From: Flavobacterium tagetis
GTDB taxonomy: Bacteria > Bacteroidota > Bacteroidia > Flavobacteriales > Flavobacteriaceae
NCBI RefSeq assembly: GCF_016735615.1
Contig: NZ_JAERSF010000001.1
Location: 744,001 to 808,000 of the forward strand
Direction of reading: 5' to 3'
Length of the DNA: 64,000 nucleotides
This document shows positions 18,232 through 26,448 of the stretch, piece by piece. The notes under the pieces are model-generated. The model worked only from the letters and a program-made list of their open reading frames with translations. It made no database searches and was not told where the DNA came from. Position 1 is the first letter of the stretch. The number at the start of each line of letters is the position of its first letter. A program made the position numbers and the translations under genes.

Positions 18232-19446
18232 CTATTCTGCTGATTGAATGGTAATTGGTAAAGAATATAACACTCTAACTGGTTTTCCGTTTTCACTACC
18301 TGGAATCCAGTTTGGCGAAAGTTTTAAAACACGAGTTGCCTCCTCTCCTAGTCCGTATCCTGCATCTTTTACAATCGTAATTTCAGATAAGCTTCCATCT
18401 TTTTCAACCATAAACTGCATGTATATTTTGGTGTTTATATTATTTTTTGAAAACTCTGCCGAAATTTTAAAACGTTGTCCCACAAACTTATAGAACTCCA
18501 GCATTCCTCCTGGAAATTCAGGTTGTTTGATTTCAGAATCGCCGGCCTTATACACCTTATTGTTTATAAAATTAACGTCTCGAGCGACAGCTTCAGAACT
18601 AAAAGCAAATAATAATACAATACAAACGGCAACAACCGCCAGTACTTTAAATACAGCCTTTGCAACAGATTCTTTTTTAGTCATCATTATCAAACGTTTT
18701 TTGGTTATTTGATAATTGATATTACTTGCCAAAGCAACAGTATGTTTACTTGAAGCAAATTGTAATAATAAGTTCTGATAGCTTTTAACTTCATCAAATT
18801 GTTTGTTTACGGCTTCATCGGCTAAAAATTCATGATTGAGTTTTATTGCTTTTTCAAACAAAACAAACATCGGATTAAACCAAAATACGATTTGCAAAAC
18901 CTCAACAAAAAGAATATCCAAAGTATGTTTTTGCTGCAAATGCGCTTTTTCATGAGCGATTAATTCTGATGGAATTTTTCCATCTTTAAAATCTTCTTTA
19001 CTGATAAAAATAGCATTCCAGAAAGAATGTGGCAAAATCGATTCTTTCATCAAAACAAGCTTCTGATCGTCTATAAATTCTACCGAATTCTTTTTCATTT
19101 TCAAGAAAAAAGAAGACACATTTACAGCAAATCGAATCAGTAAAATTGCTGCAATAAGAACATAAATTGCACCTAAAAAGAAATATATGATTTCATTGTA
19201 TGAAACTTCGTTTAAGATTGATTTATTTGACACAATCATTATTTCATCTAGCTGAATTGTTTTAATTTTTGACTGAAAAAATGATGCAATCGAAAACAAT
19301 TGCAACGGAATAACTAAGCTGAAAATCAAACTTCCGAGAAGATATGCGCGGTTGAATCGAAACATTCTTTCGTTTTCTAACAACAATTTATACACCGCAT
19401 AAAAAACAGCAAGCAGTAAACCCGATTTTAAAAGATACGTTATCAT
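18232..19446 (-). CDS. M56 (BlaR1-type) metallopeptidase fused to TonB C-terminal domain
   Basis: The 404-residue inner-membrane sensor has four membrane helices (about 4-20, 35-52, 88-108 and 265-284). A cytoplasmic gluzincin domain holds HEKAH (165-169) and the later HEFLADE (205-211) as zinc ligands. Residues about 305-400 form a periplasmic TonB C-terminal domain (PEFPGGMLEFYKF through VLYSLPIT) instead of a penicillin-binding sensor domain. By analogy with BlaR1/MecR1, a signal would activate the protease and lead to cleavage of the BlaI repressor. Its start overlaps the blaI-like gene by 4 bases. It is the last gene of a five-gene operon. Confidence 0.88.
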   Translation of the reverse strand: MITYLLKSGLLLAVFYAVYKLLLENERMFRFNRAYLLGSLIFSLVIPLQLFSIASFFQSKIKTIQLDEIMIVSNKSILNEVSYNEIIYFFLGAIYVLIAAILLIRFAVNVSSFFLKMKKNSVEFIDDQKLVLMKESILPHSFWNAIFISKEDFKDGKIPSELIAHEKAHLQQKHTLDILFVEVLQIVFWFNPMFVLFEKAIKLNHEFLADEAVNKQFDEVKSYQNLLLQFASSKHTVALASNINYQITKKRLIMMTKKESVAKAVFKVLAVVAVCIVLLFAFSSEAVARDVNFINNKVYKAGDSEIKQPEFPGGMLEFYKFVGQRFKISAEFSKNNINTKIYMQFMVEKDGSLSEITIVKDAGYGLGEEATRVLKLSPNWIPGSENGKPVRVLYSLPITIQSAE

Positions 19447-19817
19447 TTTTTCTTTTTTTGAATTTCTGAATCGATTATTTTTTTAAGATCTTCCAATTCC
19501 GAAGATGATAAATTGGTTTCGGTTGTAAAAAACGAAGCAAACTGTGAAGCCGAATTATTAAAGAAATTGCTAATCAGCCCTTTTACATGTCTCGCAAAAT
19601 AGTCTGTTTTCTTTACCAGCGGATAATATTCTCGAGAATTTCCAAATTCGTTATACGCCACAAACTTCTTATCGATCATCCTTTTCAGTAAAGTTGCAAC
19701 CGTAGTTGTTGCCGGTTTTGGTTCCGGATACGCTTCGAGCAAATCTTTCATAAAAGCCTTTTCAAGCTTCCATAAATGCTCCATTAACTGTTCTTCTGCA
19801 TTTGATAATTGTATCAT
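19443..19817 (-). CDS. BlaI/MecI/CopY family repressor
   Basis: The 124-residue DNA-binding protein has the winged helix of the penicillinase-repressor family. It begins with LSNAEEQLMEHLWKL, then TTTVATLLKRMIDKKFVAYNEFGNSREYYPLV (about 37-69), followed by a C-terminal dimerisation helix region. It overlaps both neighbours by 4 bases (DUF6624 upstream, M56 sensor downstream). A BlaI-type site (CTACAAATGTAG) lies on the promoter of the operon's first gene at 22303-22314, consistent with autoregulation. Confidence 0.92.
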   Translation of the reverse strand: MIQLSNAEEQLMEHLWKLEKAFMKDLLEAYPEPKPATTTVATLLKRMIDKKFVAYNEFGNSREYYPLVKKTDYFARHVKGLISNFFNNSASQFASFFTTETNLSSSELEDLKKIIDSEIQKKKK

Positions 19818-20776
19818 GGTTTGATATTTTCAAGTTTTTCTATTTCTGGCAATTCTTTTTTATACTCTTCTAAATTCCAATCAATGTTTAATTTTACTGC
19901 ATAGTCCGCCATTGTACCAAGTCCCACCTCGGCACGTCTTTTATCTACATTATCTGGATCTATCATTGGCGATATATACATTTTATTGGTCTTTTTATTC
20001 TTTGCGGCCTGACTTCCATAAATTTGTGGCCTTCCTTCTCTCAAAGCTACTCGATCTTCTAAATACGCTAGATTTGCAGGATTTGCATTGCCATTTTTAA
20101 CGGCCTCTCTCATCATAGGCAGATATTTTTGCTGATATTGTAAATCGGAATGCTGAATTACCAAAAACAAAGTCTGATTCCCTTGTGTTCCTACCACATT
20201 TTTTCCTAACCAGCCCCTTTCGTCCAGTATTTTCATCACCTTAACGAGGTTAATACTGTCTTTTCTTTCCATAATCTTTCCAATGCTGTCAATTTTCTTT
20301 TTATCAGGTTTTGAGGCTCTGTAAACATTCATAAATTCTCCTCGAATTTCCTGATCTTCGGTATAAATCTCAGCAAGTTGTTTTTCTAACGCCTTATCAA
20401 AATTTGCTCCAAGAATATCCAATTTCTTCTGCAGCTTATCAATTGTTTTATTCCATTCTTTTTCTGAATGCAAAGGCTTTAAATCATTATCAATTTTTAT
20501 ATGCGCCATATTCTCGTAACCGTTATCTATAGAAAGATTCAGCCATTTAAATGCTTTTTTATGCTGCCTTGCCATAGAAGCAGAACAACCGGCGTTGTAT
20601 AAATCTGTCGATGATTTTTGCTCTATTTTAAAAGCTTTTTCATAATACGAAACAGACAATTCATAGTTTTTTGCCGTATAAGAAGAATCTGCTCTACGAA
20701 CCCAGTCTTTGTAAGTTTGAGCGTTTAAAAAGCCTAAGTTGATTACAAGTAAAATAAAAACAATCGATTTTTTCAT
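19814..20776 (-). CDS. secreted DUF6624 protein with TPR-like N-terminus
   Basis: The 320-residue product has a signal peptide (MKKSIVFILLVINLGFLNAQ). A helical region resembling a tetratricopeptide repeat follows (about 25-105; RADSSYTAKNYELSVSYYEKAF, LYNAGCSASMARQHKKAFKWL). Residues about 140-270 form a DUF6624 domain: DQEIRGEFM, DERGWLGKNVVGTQGNQTLFLVIQHSDLQYQQKYLPMM, YLEDRVALREGRPQIYGSQ. The final segment lists D/N residues (PDNVDKRRAEVGL). Function unknown. It overlaps blaI by 4 bases, which is tight coupling to a repressor gene. It is a close paralogue of the gene at 20862. Confidence 0.8.
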   Translation of the reverse strand: MKKSIVFILLVINLGFLNAQTYKDWVRRADSSYTAKNYELSVSYYEKAFKIEQKSSTDLYNAGCSASMARQHKKAFKWLNLSIDNGYENMAHIKIDNDLKPLHSEKEWNKTIDKLQKKLDILGANFDKALEKQLAEIYTEDQEIRGEFMNVYRASKPDKKKIDSIGKIMERKDSINLVKVMKILDERGWLGKNVVGTQGNQTLFLVIQHSDLQYQQKYLPMMREAVKNGNANPANLAYLEDRVALREGRPQIYGSQAAKNKKTNKMYISPMIDPDNVDKRRAEVGLGTMADYAVKLNIDWNLEEYKKELPEIEKLENIKP

Positions 20777-20861
20777 AGGCTAAATTTAGTCTTTTATTAA
20801 ATTATACGCTCTCAGATTGAGTTTCTTTTGTCATGAACTTATTTTTAATAATCACTCTTAC

Positions 20862-21827
20862 TTAACTTTTCTTTTGGCGAATGATTTCCTCCAATTCTGG
20901 CAGTTCTTTTTTATAAGCTTCAACATCCCAAGTTCCATTCCAATATTTAAGATAATCCGATAAAGTTCCCAGTCCTACGGACGCTCTTCTTTTATCTACA
21001 TTATCAGGATCTTCAAGCGGAGAAACAAAAGGTTTCTTCGTTATAGGATGATTCATTACCTGACTTCCATAAATTTGTTTTCCTCCTTCACGTAAAGCTA
21101 CTCTATCTTCTAATAAAGCCAAAGAACTCGCTTTTGCATTTCCTTTTTTAACCGCATCTCTCATCATAGGCAAATACTTTTGCTGATATTTCAAATCGGC
21201 ATGTTGAATTACCAAAAACAAGGCCTTATTAGCCTGAGATCCAACAACGTCTTTTCCGACCCAACCCTTTTCATCTAATATTTTGATAACCCTAATTAAA
21301 GTTATACTGTCTTTATAATTCATGATTTCACCAATACTATCCAAAGCTTTGCTTCCCGGACCAGCTGTTCTATAAATTTTCATGGCTACACCGCGAATAT
21401 CTTGATCTTCTGCATAAATATCCAAGAGTTCTTTTTGCAGAGCTTTATCGTAGTTAACTTCAATAATATCTCTTTTCTTTTGAAATTTATCGATCATTTT
21501 TTTCCAGCCTTTGTCTGCATGCAAAGATTCTAAATCTCCATCTTTTTTCATATGAGCAATATCTTCATATCCATTATCAATTGCTAAATTCAGCCAATTC
21601 AATGCTTTTTTATTTTCCTGAGCCAAAGCTGCAGAACATCCTGCACTGTAAAAATCACCAGAATCTTTGTTTTCTACTTTAAAGGCTTTTTCGAAAAAAT
21701 CAACAGACAATTTATAGTTTTGTGCTCGGTAGCAAGAATCTGCTTTTTGAGTCCATTCTTTATAAGTTTGGGCTTGCAAGAAAAAGCAGTTCATTAAAAG
21801 AAAAGAAAGCGTGGTTATTTTTTTCAT
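20862..21827 (-). CDS. secreted DUF6624 protein, tandem paralogue
   Basis: The 321-residue protein aligns along its whole length with the one encoded at 19814-20776. It has the same signal peptide style (MKKITTLSFLLMNCFFLQAQ), the TPR-like helices with FYSAGCSAALAQENKKAL, and the DUF6624 core (DQDIRGVAM, DEKGWVGKDVVGSQANKALFLVIQHADLKYQQKYLPMM, LLEDRVALREGGKQIYGSQ). The two clearly arose by tandem duplication. It lies 85 bases upstream of its paralogue and 19 bases after the MORN-type lipoprotein. The conserved QHxD, DRV and YGSQ residues suggest a shared, still unknown, activity. Confidence 0.8.
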   Translation of the reverse strand: MKKITTLSFLLMNCFFLQAQTYKEWTQKADSCYRAQNYKLSVDFFEKAFKVENKDSGDFYSAGCSAALAQENKKALNWLNLAIDNGYEDIAHMKKDGDLESLHADKGWKKMIDKFQKKRDIIEVNYDKALQKELLDIYAEDQDIRGVAMKIYRTAGPGSKALDSIGEIMNYKDSITLIRVIKILDEKGWVGKDVVGSQANKALFLVIQHADLKYQQKYLPMMRDAVKKGNAKASSLALLEDRVALREGGKQIYGSQVMNHPITKKPFVSPLEDPDNVDKRRASVGLGTLSDYLKYWNGTWDVEAYKKELPELEEIIRQKKS

Positions 21828-21846
21828 GGTTTAGAGATTAGTTAGT

Positions 21847-22278
21847 TTATTTAATATTTTGTTCCGAAATCAATTCTCCTTTATCGTAATTCTTGATATT
21901 TTTTAATTTTCTGTTGTCCGAATAAAACTTCCATTCTCCAAAATAAAACCAATGCGACTGAACCGAATCAGTCTCAAATTTAGTTTTCCCTTTCGATTCC
22001 AATTTTCCGTTTTCGTAATAACTTTTCACGACACAGACTCCGTTTTTATATTTCTCTGTTTTATAGATTTTTCCGTTAATGTAAGATTTCCACTTTTTAA
22101 CCGGAAGATCATTTTTATAATACTCATAGGATTTATAATTTGTTCCGTCTTGCGAATAACTATCAATCCAAACACCTTCTTTTTTCCTGTCAATTTTCTG
22201 ATTGATCGGTTTGCTTTTACAGCTCAAAAGCGTTAATCCGCAAAACAATAGTAAAAAAAGCTTTTTCAAATTATTCAT
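21847..22278 (-). CDS. MORN-type (YwqK-like) repeat lipoprotein
   Basis: The 143-residue lipoprotein has signal MNNLKKLFLLLFCGLTLLSC (Cys20). It is followed by MORN_2-type repeats recognisable as KKEGVWIDSYSQDG, YYKNDLPVKKWKSYINGK, YKNGVCVVKSYYENGKLESKGK and FGEWKFYSDNRKLK. Such repeats form a beta-sheet surface in periplasmic or outer-membrane lipoproteins. It is the first gene of the operon and lies 25 bases after the BlaI-type operator/-7 box. Its role in the system is unknown; being first and most strongly expressed, it may be the effector or the sensor ligand. Confidence 0.75.
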   Translation of the reverse strand: MNNLKKLFLLLFCGLTLLSCKSKPINQKIDRKKEGVWIDSYSQDGTNYKSYEYYKNDLPVKKWKSYINGKIYKTEKYKNGVCVVKSYYENGKLESKGKTKFETDSVQSHWFYFGEWKFYSDNRKLKNIKNYDKGELISEQNIK

Positions 22279-22282
22279 TGCT

Positions 22283-22335
22283 CTACAATTATAGATTTGT
22301 TTCTACAAATGTAGAGTTAAATTTTAAATATGCAA
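22283..22335 (-). promoter_or_regulatory. BlaI-type operator overlapping the -7 box of the MORN/DUF6624/blaI operon
   Basis: On the minus strand TTG (22335-22333), exactly N19 and TACATTTG (22313-22306) make a consensus Bacteroidota promoter. The palindrome CTACAAATGTAG (22303-22314), of the TACA-N2-TGTA type bound by BlaI/MecI, coincides with the -7 box. A second near-copy, CTACAATTATAG (22283-22294), lies 20 bases downstream, just after the expected transcript start. The first gene starts at 22278. Confidence 0.75.
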
Positions 22336-22431
22336 GAAAAAGAGTTCTTTTTTTTAAGGTGCAAAGGCTCAGAGATGCAAAGTGACAAAGGTTTTTCTTT
22401 TGAATCTTAAAAAATTCAAAATATTGGAAAC

Positions 22432-22467
22432 AAAAAAATCCGCTCATTTCTGAACGGATTCTATTTT
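22432..22467. terminator. bidirectional terminator
   Basis: AATCCG-c-TCA and TGA-a-CGGATT pair around TTTC, with A7 on the left and a T-rich run on the right. It can end the minus-strand dipeptidase transcript. The rest of the 354-base gap (22279-22632) holds the operator at 22283-22335, a degenerate repeat word (gtgcaaaggctcagagatgc, about 22360) and the palindromic repeat at 22487. Confidence 0.7.
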
Positions 22468-22486
22468 TAAAAATACTGCTGAAAAT

Positions 22487-22629
22487 TTTAACCGCAAAGA
22501 ACGCAAGGATTTTATTTAAGGTTACGCTTATAAACGCAAAGTTCGCAAAGCTATATAGATAAAGCTTTGCGAACTTTTATAAATCTTACTTAATACTTTG
22601 CGTAATCCTTAGCGTTCTTTGCGGTTAAA
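22487..22629. repeat. long palindromic intergenic repeat (CGCAAAG words)
   Basis: The outer arms read tttaaccgcaaagaacgcaa and its complement ttagcgttctttgcggttaa, with slight mismatches. Inner arms contain gttcgcaaagcta and agctttgcgaac. It lies directly after the dipeptidase stop codon. Close relatives with the same outer words occur at 34539-34662 and 35327-35470. Confidence 0.85.
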
Positions 22630-22632
22630 AAA

Positions 22633-24021
22633 CTACTTAGATAGCTCCACAAAATACTTGTAAAACAACGGAATAGTCTCAATACCTTTCAAGTAATTAA
22701 AGATTCCGAAATGCTCATTTGGCGAGTGAATTGCATCAGAATCCAAACCAAATCCCATTAAGATTGTTTTACTCTTTAATTCTTTTTCGAATAAAGCCAC
22801 AATCGGAATACTTCCTCCAGAACGAACCGGAATTGCAGGAACTCCAAACGTTTCTGTATACGCTTTGTTTGCTGCCTGATAACCAATGCTGTCAATTGGT
22901 GTAACATAACCTTGACCACCGTGATGAGGCGTAACTTTTACGGTAACTCCAGCTGGAGCAATGCTTGTAAAATGTTTTGTGAAAAGTTCTGTAATTTCTT
23001 CCCATTCCTGATTTGGAACCAAACGCATCGAGATTTTAGCAAAAGCTTTACTCGCAATAACCGTTTTAGCACCTTCGCCAGTATAACCGCCCCAGATTCC
23101 GTTTACGTCTAATGTCGGACGGATTGAGTTTCTTTCGTTCGTTACATAACCTTTTTCGCCATATACATCGGCAATGTTTAAAGCATTTTTATATTTTTCT
23201 AAGCTAAAAGGCGCTTTTGCCATTTCTGCTCTTTCTTCTGCAGATAATTCTTCTACTTTATCGTAGAAACCTGGAATTGTAATATGATTATTTTCGTCGT
23301 GAAGCGAAGCAATCATTTTTGCCAGAATATTAATTGGGTTTGCCACAGCTCCACCGTATAAACCTGAATGCAAATCGCGGTTTGGTCCTGTAACTTCTAC
23401 CTCAACATAGCTCAAACCTCTTAAACCTGTCGTGATAGACGGCTGTTGGTTAGAGATCATTCCTGTATCTGAAATCAAGATTACGTCGTTTTTCAGTTTT
23501 TCTTGATTGCGCTCTACGAACCAAGCCAAACTTGCAGAACCTACTTCCTCCTCGCCTTCGATCATGAATTTTACGTTACAAGGCAACGTATTGCTTTGCA
23601 CCATTAATTCAAGCGCTTTTACGTGCATGTACATCTGACCTTTGTCGTCACATGCTCCACGCGCGAAGATGGCTCCTTCTGGGTGAATATCTGTAGTTTT
23701 AATAACAGGCTCGAAAGGTGGCGAAGTCCATAATTCTAATGGATCTGGCGGTTGTACGTCGTAGTGGCCGTAAACTAAAACCGTTGGAAGATTTGGATCT
23801 ATTATTTTCTCTCCGTAGATAATTGGGTAACCTGGAGTGTCGCAAGTTTCGACATAATCGCACCCTGCTTTTGATAAACTTTCTTTTACAGCCTCTGCTG
23901 TGTCAATAACATCTTGAGAATATGCAGTGTCGGCAGAAACCGACGGAATCTTTAATAATTCGATCAATTCGTTGATAAACCGATCTTTATGTTGTTGAAC
24001 GTAGGACTTAATATTTTCCAT
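22633..24021 (-). CDS. M20 family dipeptidase
   Basis: The 462-residue cytoplasmic metallopeptidase has the di-zinc site of the M20 family: GHYDVQ (His86, Asp88), the bridging Asp in RGACDDKGQM (125/126), and the catalytic Glu pair in IEGEEEVGSA (155-163). The C-terminal His lies in SDAIHSPNEHF. The dimerisation domain sits between about 190 and 330. It is of the carnosinase/CNDP-like dipeptidase subgroup, probably cutting short peptides. Length is normal. Monocistronic, divergent from tRNA-Leu. Confidence 0.92.
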   Translation of the reverse strand: MENIKSYVQQHKDRFINELIELLKIPSVSADTAYSQDVIDTAEAVKESLSKAGCDYVETCDTPGYPIIYGEKIIDPNLPTVLVYGHYDVQPPDPLELWTSPPFEPVIKTTDIHPEGAIFARGACDDKGQMYMHVKALELMVQSNTLPCNVKFMIEGEEEVGSASLAWFVERNQEKLKNDVILISDTGMISNQQPSITTGLRGLSYVEVEVTGPNRDLHSGLYGGAVANPINILAKMIASLHDENNHITIPGFYDKVEELSAEERAEMAKAPFSLEKYKNALNIADVYGEKGYVTNERNSIRPTLDVNGIWGGYTGEGAKTVIASKAFAKISMRLVPNQEWEEITELFTKHFTSIAPAGVTVKVTPHHGGQGYVTPIDSIGYQAANKAYTETFGVPAIPVRSGGSIPIVALFEKELKSKTILMGFGLDSDAIHSPNEHFGIFNYLKGIETIPLFYKYFVELSK

Positions 24022-24087
24022 TTAAATTATTTTTATAGAAACCCAAAAGTACAAAAAAGAGAATTAAAAAAAATTTTCAAAAAATGC

Positions 24088-24117
24088 TTTGATAATTCAA
24101 AAGTATGCCTATCTTTG
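24088..24117 (+). promoter_or_regulatory. promoter of tRNA-Leu
   Basis: TTTG (24088-24091), N18 and TATCTTTG (24110-24117) lie 15 bases before the tRNA 5' end. Confidence 0.75.
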
Positions 24118-24131
24118 CACCCACAATTACC

Positions 24132-24213
24132 GCGGATATGGCGAAATTGGTAGACGTGCCAGACTTAGGATCTGGTGCCGCAAGGCGTGTAGGTTCGAGT
24201 CCTATTATCCGCA
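24132..24213 (+). tRNA. tRNA-Leu (anticodon TAG)
   Basis: The acceptor strands GCGGATA and TATCCGC pair perfectly. The anticodon stem-loop CCAGA-CTTAGGA-TCTGG has TAG as anticodon. A long variable arm (TGCCGCAAGGCGTG) and a T-arm with GGTTCGAGTCC confirm a class II leucine tRNA. CCA is not encoded. Confidence 0.95.
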
Positions 24214-24216
24214 CAA

Positions 24217-24256
24217 AAAAAAGCTTCTGAATAGATTTTCAGAAGCTTTTTTGTTT
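24217..24256 (+). terminator. terminator of tRNA-Leu
   Basis: AAAAAGCTTCTGAA pairs with TTCAGAAGCTTTTTT, followed by GTTTTT. It starts 4 bases after the tRNA. Confidence 0.92.
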
Positions 24257-24385
24257 TTACTACATTCTACTTTTTGTTATTAAAGTTGTTGATAAGCAGT
24301 TTACTACATTATTATATTTCCATTTTCAATTTTTATTTTTGGGAAAACTCATTTACTAAAATTAAATAGTTCGAAAAGTCCCGAA

Positions 24386-25204
24386 ATGAAAATATTTAAA
24401 AATCGAAAAATGATTACATTAATCTGCCTTATTGGAGTAAGTATTTTAACAATTGTAGTTGCTGTTTTTGATTTTAAAGAAAAACAAAAAGAGAGTAAAG
24501 AAGCTTTAGAAAATGAAATAAAAAGATCTAAAGAGACTCAAGAACAGCTGAATAAAAGCAATTCAATTATAGAAGAGAATAAAAAAATAATGGAAAGTCA
24601 ACAAAAAGTATTTACAAATACAATGACTGTTATTGAACTACAAAATGAGTTAAATAAAAAAAATACAGAAATTCACGAACTTCAAAAAAACGTTTTAAAT
24701 AATCTAATAGGAAACAAAAATCTTCCTCTTATTGTTATAGGAAAAGGAAAGAGTTTGAAAACAGACGAAACAATTGATTATTATCTTTTTTCTTTTCAAA
24801 TAACAAATAGAGGAAATACACCTATTAGAGGAGCCAAAGCTTTTATATGGGATCAATATCATTCATGTTTAAACGAGAGTGTCACTTATGAAAATTCAAA
24901 TAATGATTCTTTTACGTGCTTAACAAAACCCTATGCCGATACTGAAGGTGCTAATCGCAATATATCAATAGGTAATTTACCTGCACAAAATGGGTATACT
25001 GAATTCTATAAAACAGAATTACCTCAAAAAATAAAAAACTTTCGATATCATGTAAAGATTGAATGGGACAATGGATGGGTCTATTTTGGAATAAAAGGAT
25101 CCAATGATATATTAGATAAGAATAATATCCCAATATCAACCATTGAGGGCTATCAAGATTATCTTGGTAATACTGAGAATAAATGTGTTAGTTTAATTCC
25201 GTAA
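24386..25204 (+). CDS. hypothetical membrane-anchored coiled-coil protein
   Basis: The 272-residue protein has one N-terminal membrane helix (MITLICLIGVSILTIVVAVFDF, about 9-30). A Lys/Glu/Asn-rich coiled coil (about 31-105) follows, then a globular domain (about 115-270) containing FSFQITNRGNTPIRGAKAF and HVKIEWDNGWVYFGIKG. The domain has an immunoglobulin-like look but was not recognised. It is very AT-rich, with a codon style poorer in GC than neighbours, and stands alone beside tRNA-Leu and a repeat cluster. This suggests acquired accessory DNA; that is inference. Confidence 0.6.
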   Translation: MKIFKNRKMITLICLIGVSILTIVVAVFDFKEKQKESKEALENEIKRSKETQEQLNKSNSIIEENKKIMESQQKVFTNTMTVIELQNELNKKNTEIHELQKNVLNNLIGNKNLPLIVIGKGKSLKTDETIDYYLFSFQITNRGNTPIRGAKAFIWDQYHSCLNESVTYENSNNDSFTCLTKPYADTEGANRNISIGNLPAQNGYTEFYKTELPQKIKNFRYHVKIEWDNGWVYFGIKGSNDILDKNNIPISTIEGYQDYLGNTENKCVSLIP

Positions 25205-25225
25205 TCACTTTCAAATAAAAATACG

Positions 25226-25518
25226 TCCACAGTTTTGCTATTCCAAGAACGAGAAATCTCCACAAAAAACTCGACAAAGATTGGCTTTCCGTTGCGGAGT
25301 TACTTGCGAAGATTTCTCCTTACGTCGAAATGACAAACTACGCGGTACTTCATCTTTATCAATTCATCTCTATCAATTCATCTTGACGAAAGGAGCTTTT
25401 GAGCATAACCAACGGTTTGTACGCTTTGAAAAAAATTGTGGGAATCACTTTGGATTTTTTTGTCGGCCTGCTTTTTATTTCTCCTTTCGTCGAGATGAAC
25501 GATGCTCAATTATCTTAC
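25226..25518. repeat. repeat cluster between the coiled-coil protein and the small paralogue gene
   Basis: This gene-free stretch is built from repeat words. A palindromic unit at 25242-25338 contains an inner block aactcgacaaagattggctt that recurs nearly identically at 26208-26245. The tandem words TATCAATTCATCT lie at 25358-25383, and the inverted words catcttgacgaaaggag / ctcctttcgtcgagatg at about 25379 and 25482. No convincing gene was found; a frame from 25281 merely crosses these repeats. Confidence 0.75.
25306..25338 (+). repeat. left copy of a 33-bp inverted repeat bracketing two small genes
   Basis: This sequence, starting gcgaagatttctccttacg, is the exact reverse complement (33 of 33 bases) of 26171-26203. 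The pair encloses the small paralogue gene (25519-25752) and the XRE regulator (25840-26070). Confidence 0.85.
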
Positions 25519-25752
25519 TTAGTCAACATCTAAATAAGGATCTAAAACTTCTGCCAATCTGTTGAGCCAGTAAAAATTATCATCGACATGACACAATTCA
25601 GAATCCAAAGTTTCGCAACCTCGCATCGAACTTAACGAAAGAGCATAATTAACCTGTCGTATCATTTTCGCCATATCTTTTACATCTACAACATCACTAA
25701 AAAAATCTTTTAGTCTAGTTTCTACTTCTTTAGAAAAACACTCTGTAGTCAT
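25519..25752 (-). CDS. small hypothetical protein, paralogue of 49520-49753
   Basis: I chose the ATG at 25752 (MTTECFSKEVETRLKDFF) because the paralogue encoded at 49520 starts at the matching residue. The longer frame to 25809 adds unrelated residues. The 77-residue protein shares with its paralogue SKEVETRLxxFF, the MAKxIRQVN core and the C-terminal WLNxLAEVLDPYL. It is predicted all-helical, soluble and acidic. The family is unnamed as far as I know. It is divergent from the XRE regulator (87 bases apart). A TATATTTG -7 candidate on the minus strand lies at 25781-25774. Confidence 0.7.
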   Translation of the reverse strand: MTTECFSKEVETRLKDFFSDVVDVKDMAKMIRQVNYALSLSSMRGCETLDSELCHVDDNFYWLNRLAEVLDPYLDVD

Positions 25753-25839
25753 TATCTTATTTTTTAAACGTGGCAAATATAATATTTTTGAACACATAAA
25801 TGTAACCAAGGCAAAAATAAATCTTAAGAATTTTGAAAT

Positions 25840-26070
25840 ATGGATATTTCAGAAGAAACCTTTATTGCAAATCTTGGGACTCACATAAGACAATTGCGTG
25901 AAAAAAAAGGCTTATCACAACAAGCTTTGGCTGATGATTGTGATATAAAAAAAAATCAGATAGGCAGAATAGAAAGAGCTGAAATAAATACCACTGTAAA
26001 AACCCTTGTAAAAATTGCCAATGCTTTGGATATTGAACCTAAAGAATTGTTTAATTTTCCTTTGAAGTAA
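25840..26070 (+). CDS. XRE-family helix-turn-helix regulator
   Basis: The 76-residue protein is essentially one HTH_3 domain: LGTHIRQLREKKGLSQQALADDCDIKKNQIGRIERAEIN (about 11-49), then TTVKTLVKIANALDIEPKELFNF. The recognition helix covers KKNQIGRIERA. It lies divergently beside the small paralogue gene at 25519-25752, and both sit inside a 33-bp inverted repeat. It could repress that gene. No toxin-like partner is evident, so calling this a toxin-antitoxin pair is not justified. Confidence 0.9.
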   Translation: MDISEETFIANLGTHIRQLREKKGLSQQALADDCDIKKNQIGRIERAEINTTVKTLVKIANALDIEPKELFNFPLK

Positions 26071-26075
26071 TAATT

Positions 26076-26300
26076 CGGCTAAAGCCTTTTCCCTTTCAAT
26101 CATAAAAACCTCCAGCTAAAGCAGGAGGCAATTCATATAATTTTCTTATTCCATAAAGCATATCCGTCTAGTTTGTCATTTCGACGTAAGGAGAAATCTT
26201 CGCGAGAAACTCGACATAGATTGGCTTTTCGTTGCGGAGTTTCTAGTGTGATTCCTCGTTCCTCGGAATGACAAAAAAAGAGCGAAAATCCTTTTAATCT
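26076..26300. repeat. repeat words after the XRE gene, including a second palindromic unit
   Basis: The 378-base gap 26071-26448 starts with GGCTAAAGCC and CCTCCAGCTAAAGCAGGAGG words like those at 57050-57180. It then holds a palindromic unit (26171-26275) related to that at 25242-25338. The final part, 26300-26448, is AT-rich and nothing was recognised there. Confidence 0.75.
26171..26203 (-). repeat. right copy of the 33-bp inverted repeat
   Basis: It is the exact reverse complement of 25306-25338. See that entry. Confidence 0.85.
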
Positions 26301-26448
26301 TAATAATCTGTGGCAAAACAAAAAACAATTCAGAAATTTCTTTAATTATTTTGCTCTTTAGTATTTAAATATTCTTACTTTTAAAAAACCAAAAACCTAT
26401 TTCTCAAAATTTCGCTTGTTTTTAAAGTCCAAAAAACAATTAGAACAC

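Noticed and set aside
24089..24283. 64-codon frame over tRNA-Leu
   Set aside because: It starts in the tRNA promoter and covers the tRNA and its terminator, so it is not a gene.
25281..25565. 94-codon plus-strand frame
   Set aside because: It lies across palindromic repeats and into the antisense of the small paralogue gene; no protein-like features.
25519..26070. Toxin-antitoxin module
   Set aside because: The XRE gene and small gene are divergent, and the small protein resembles no toxin; its paralogue at 49520 has no XRE partner.
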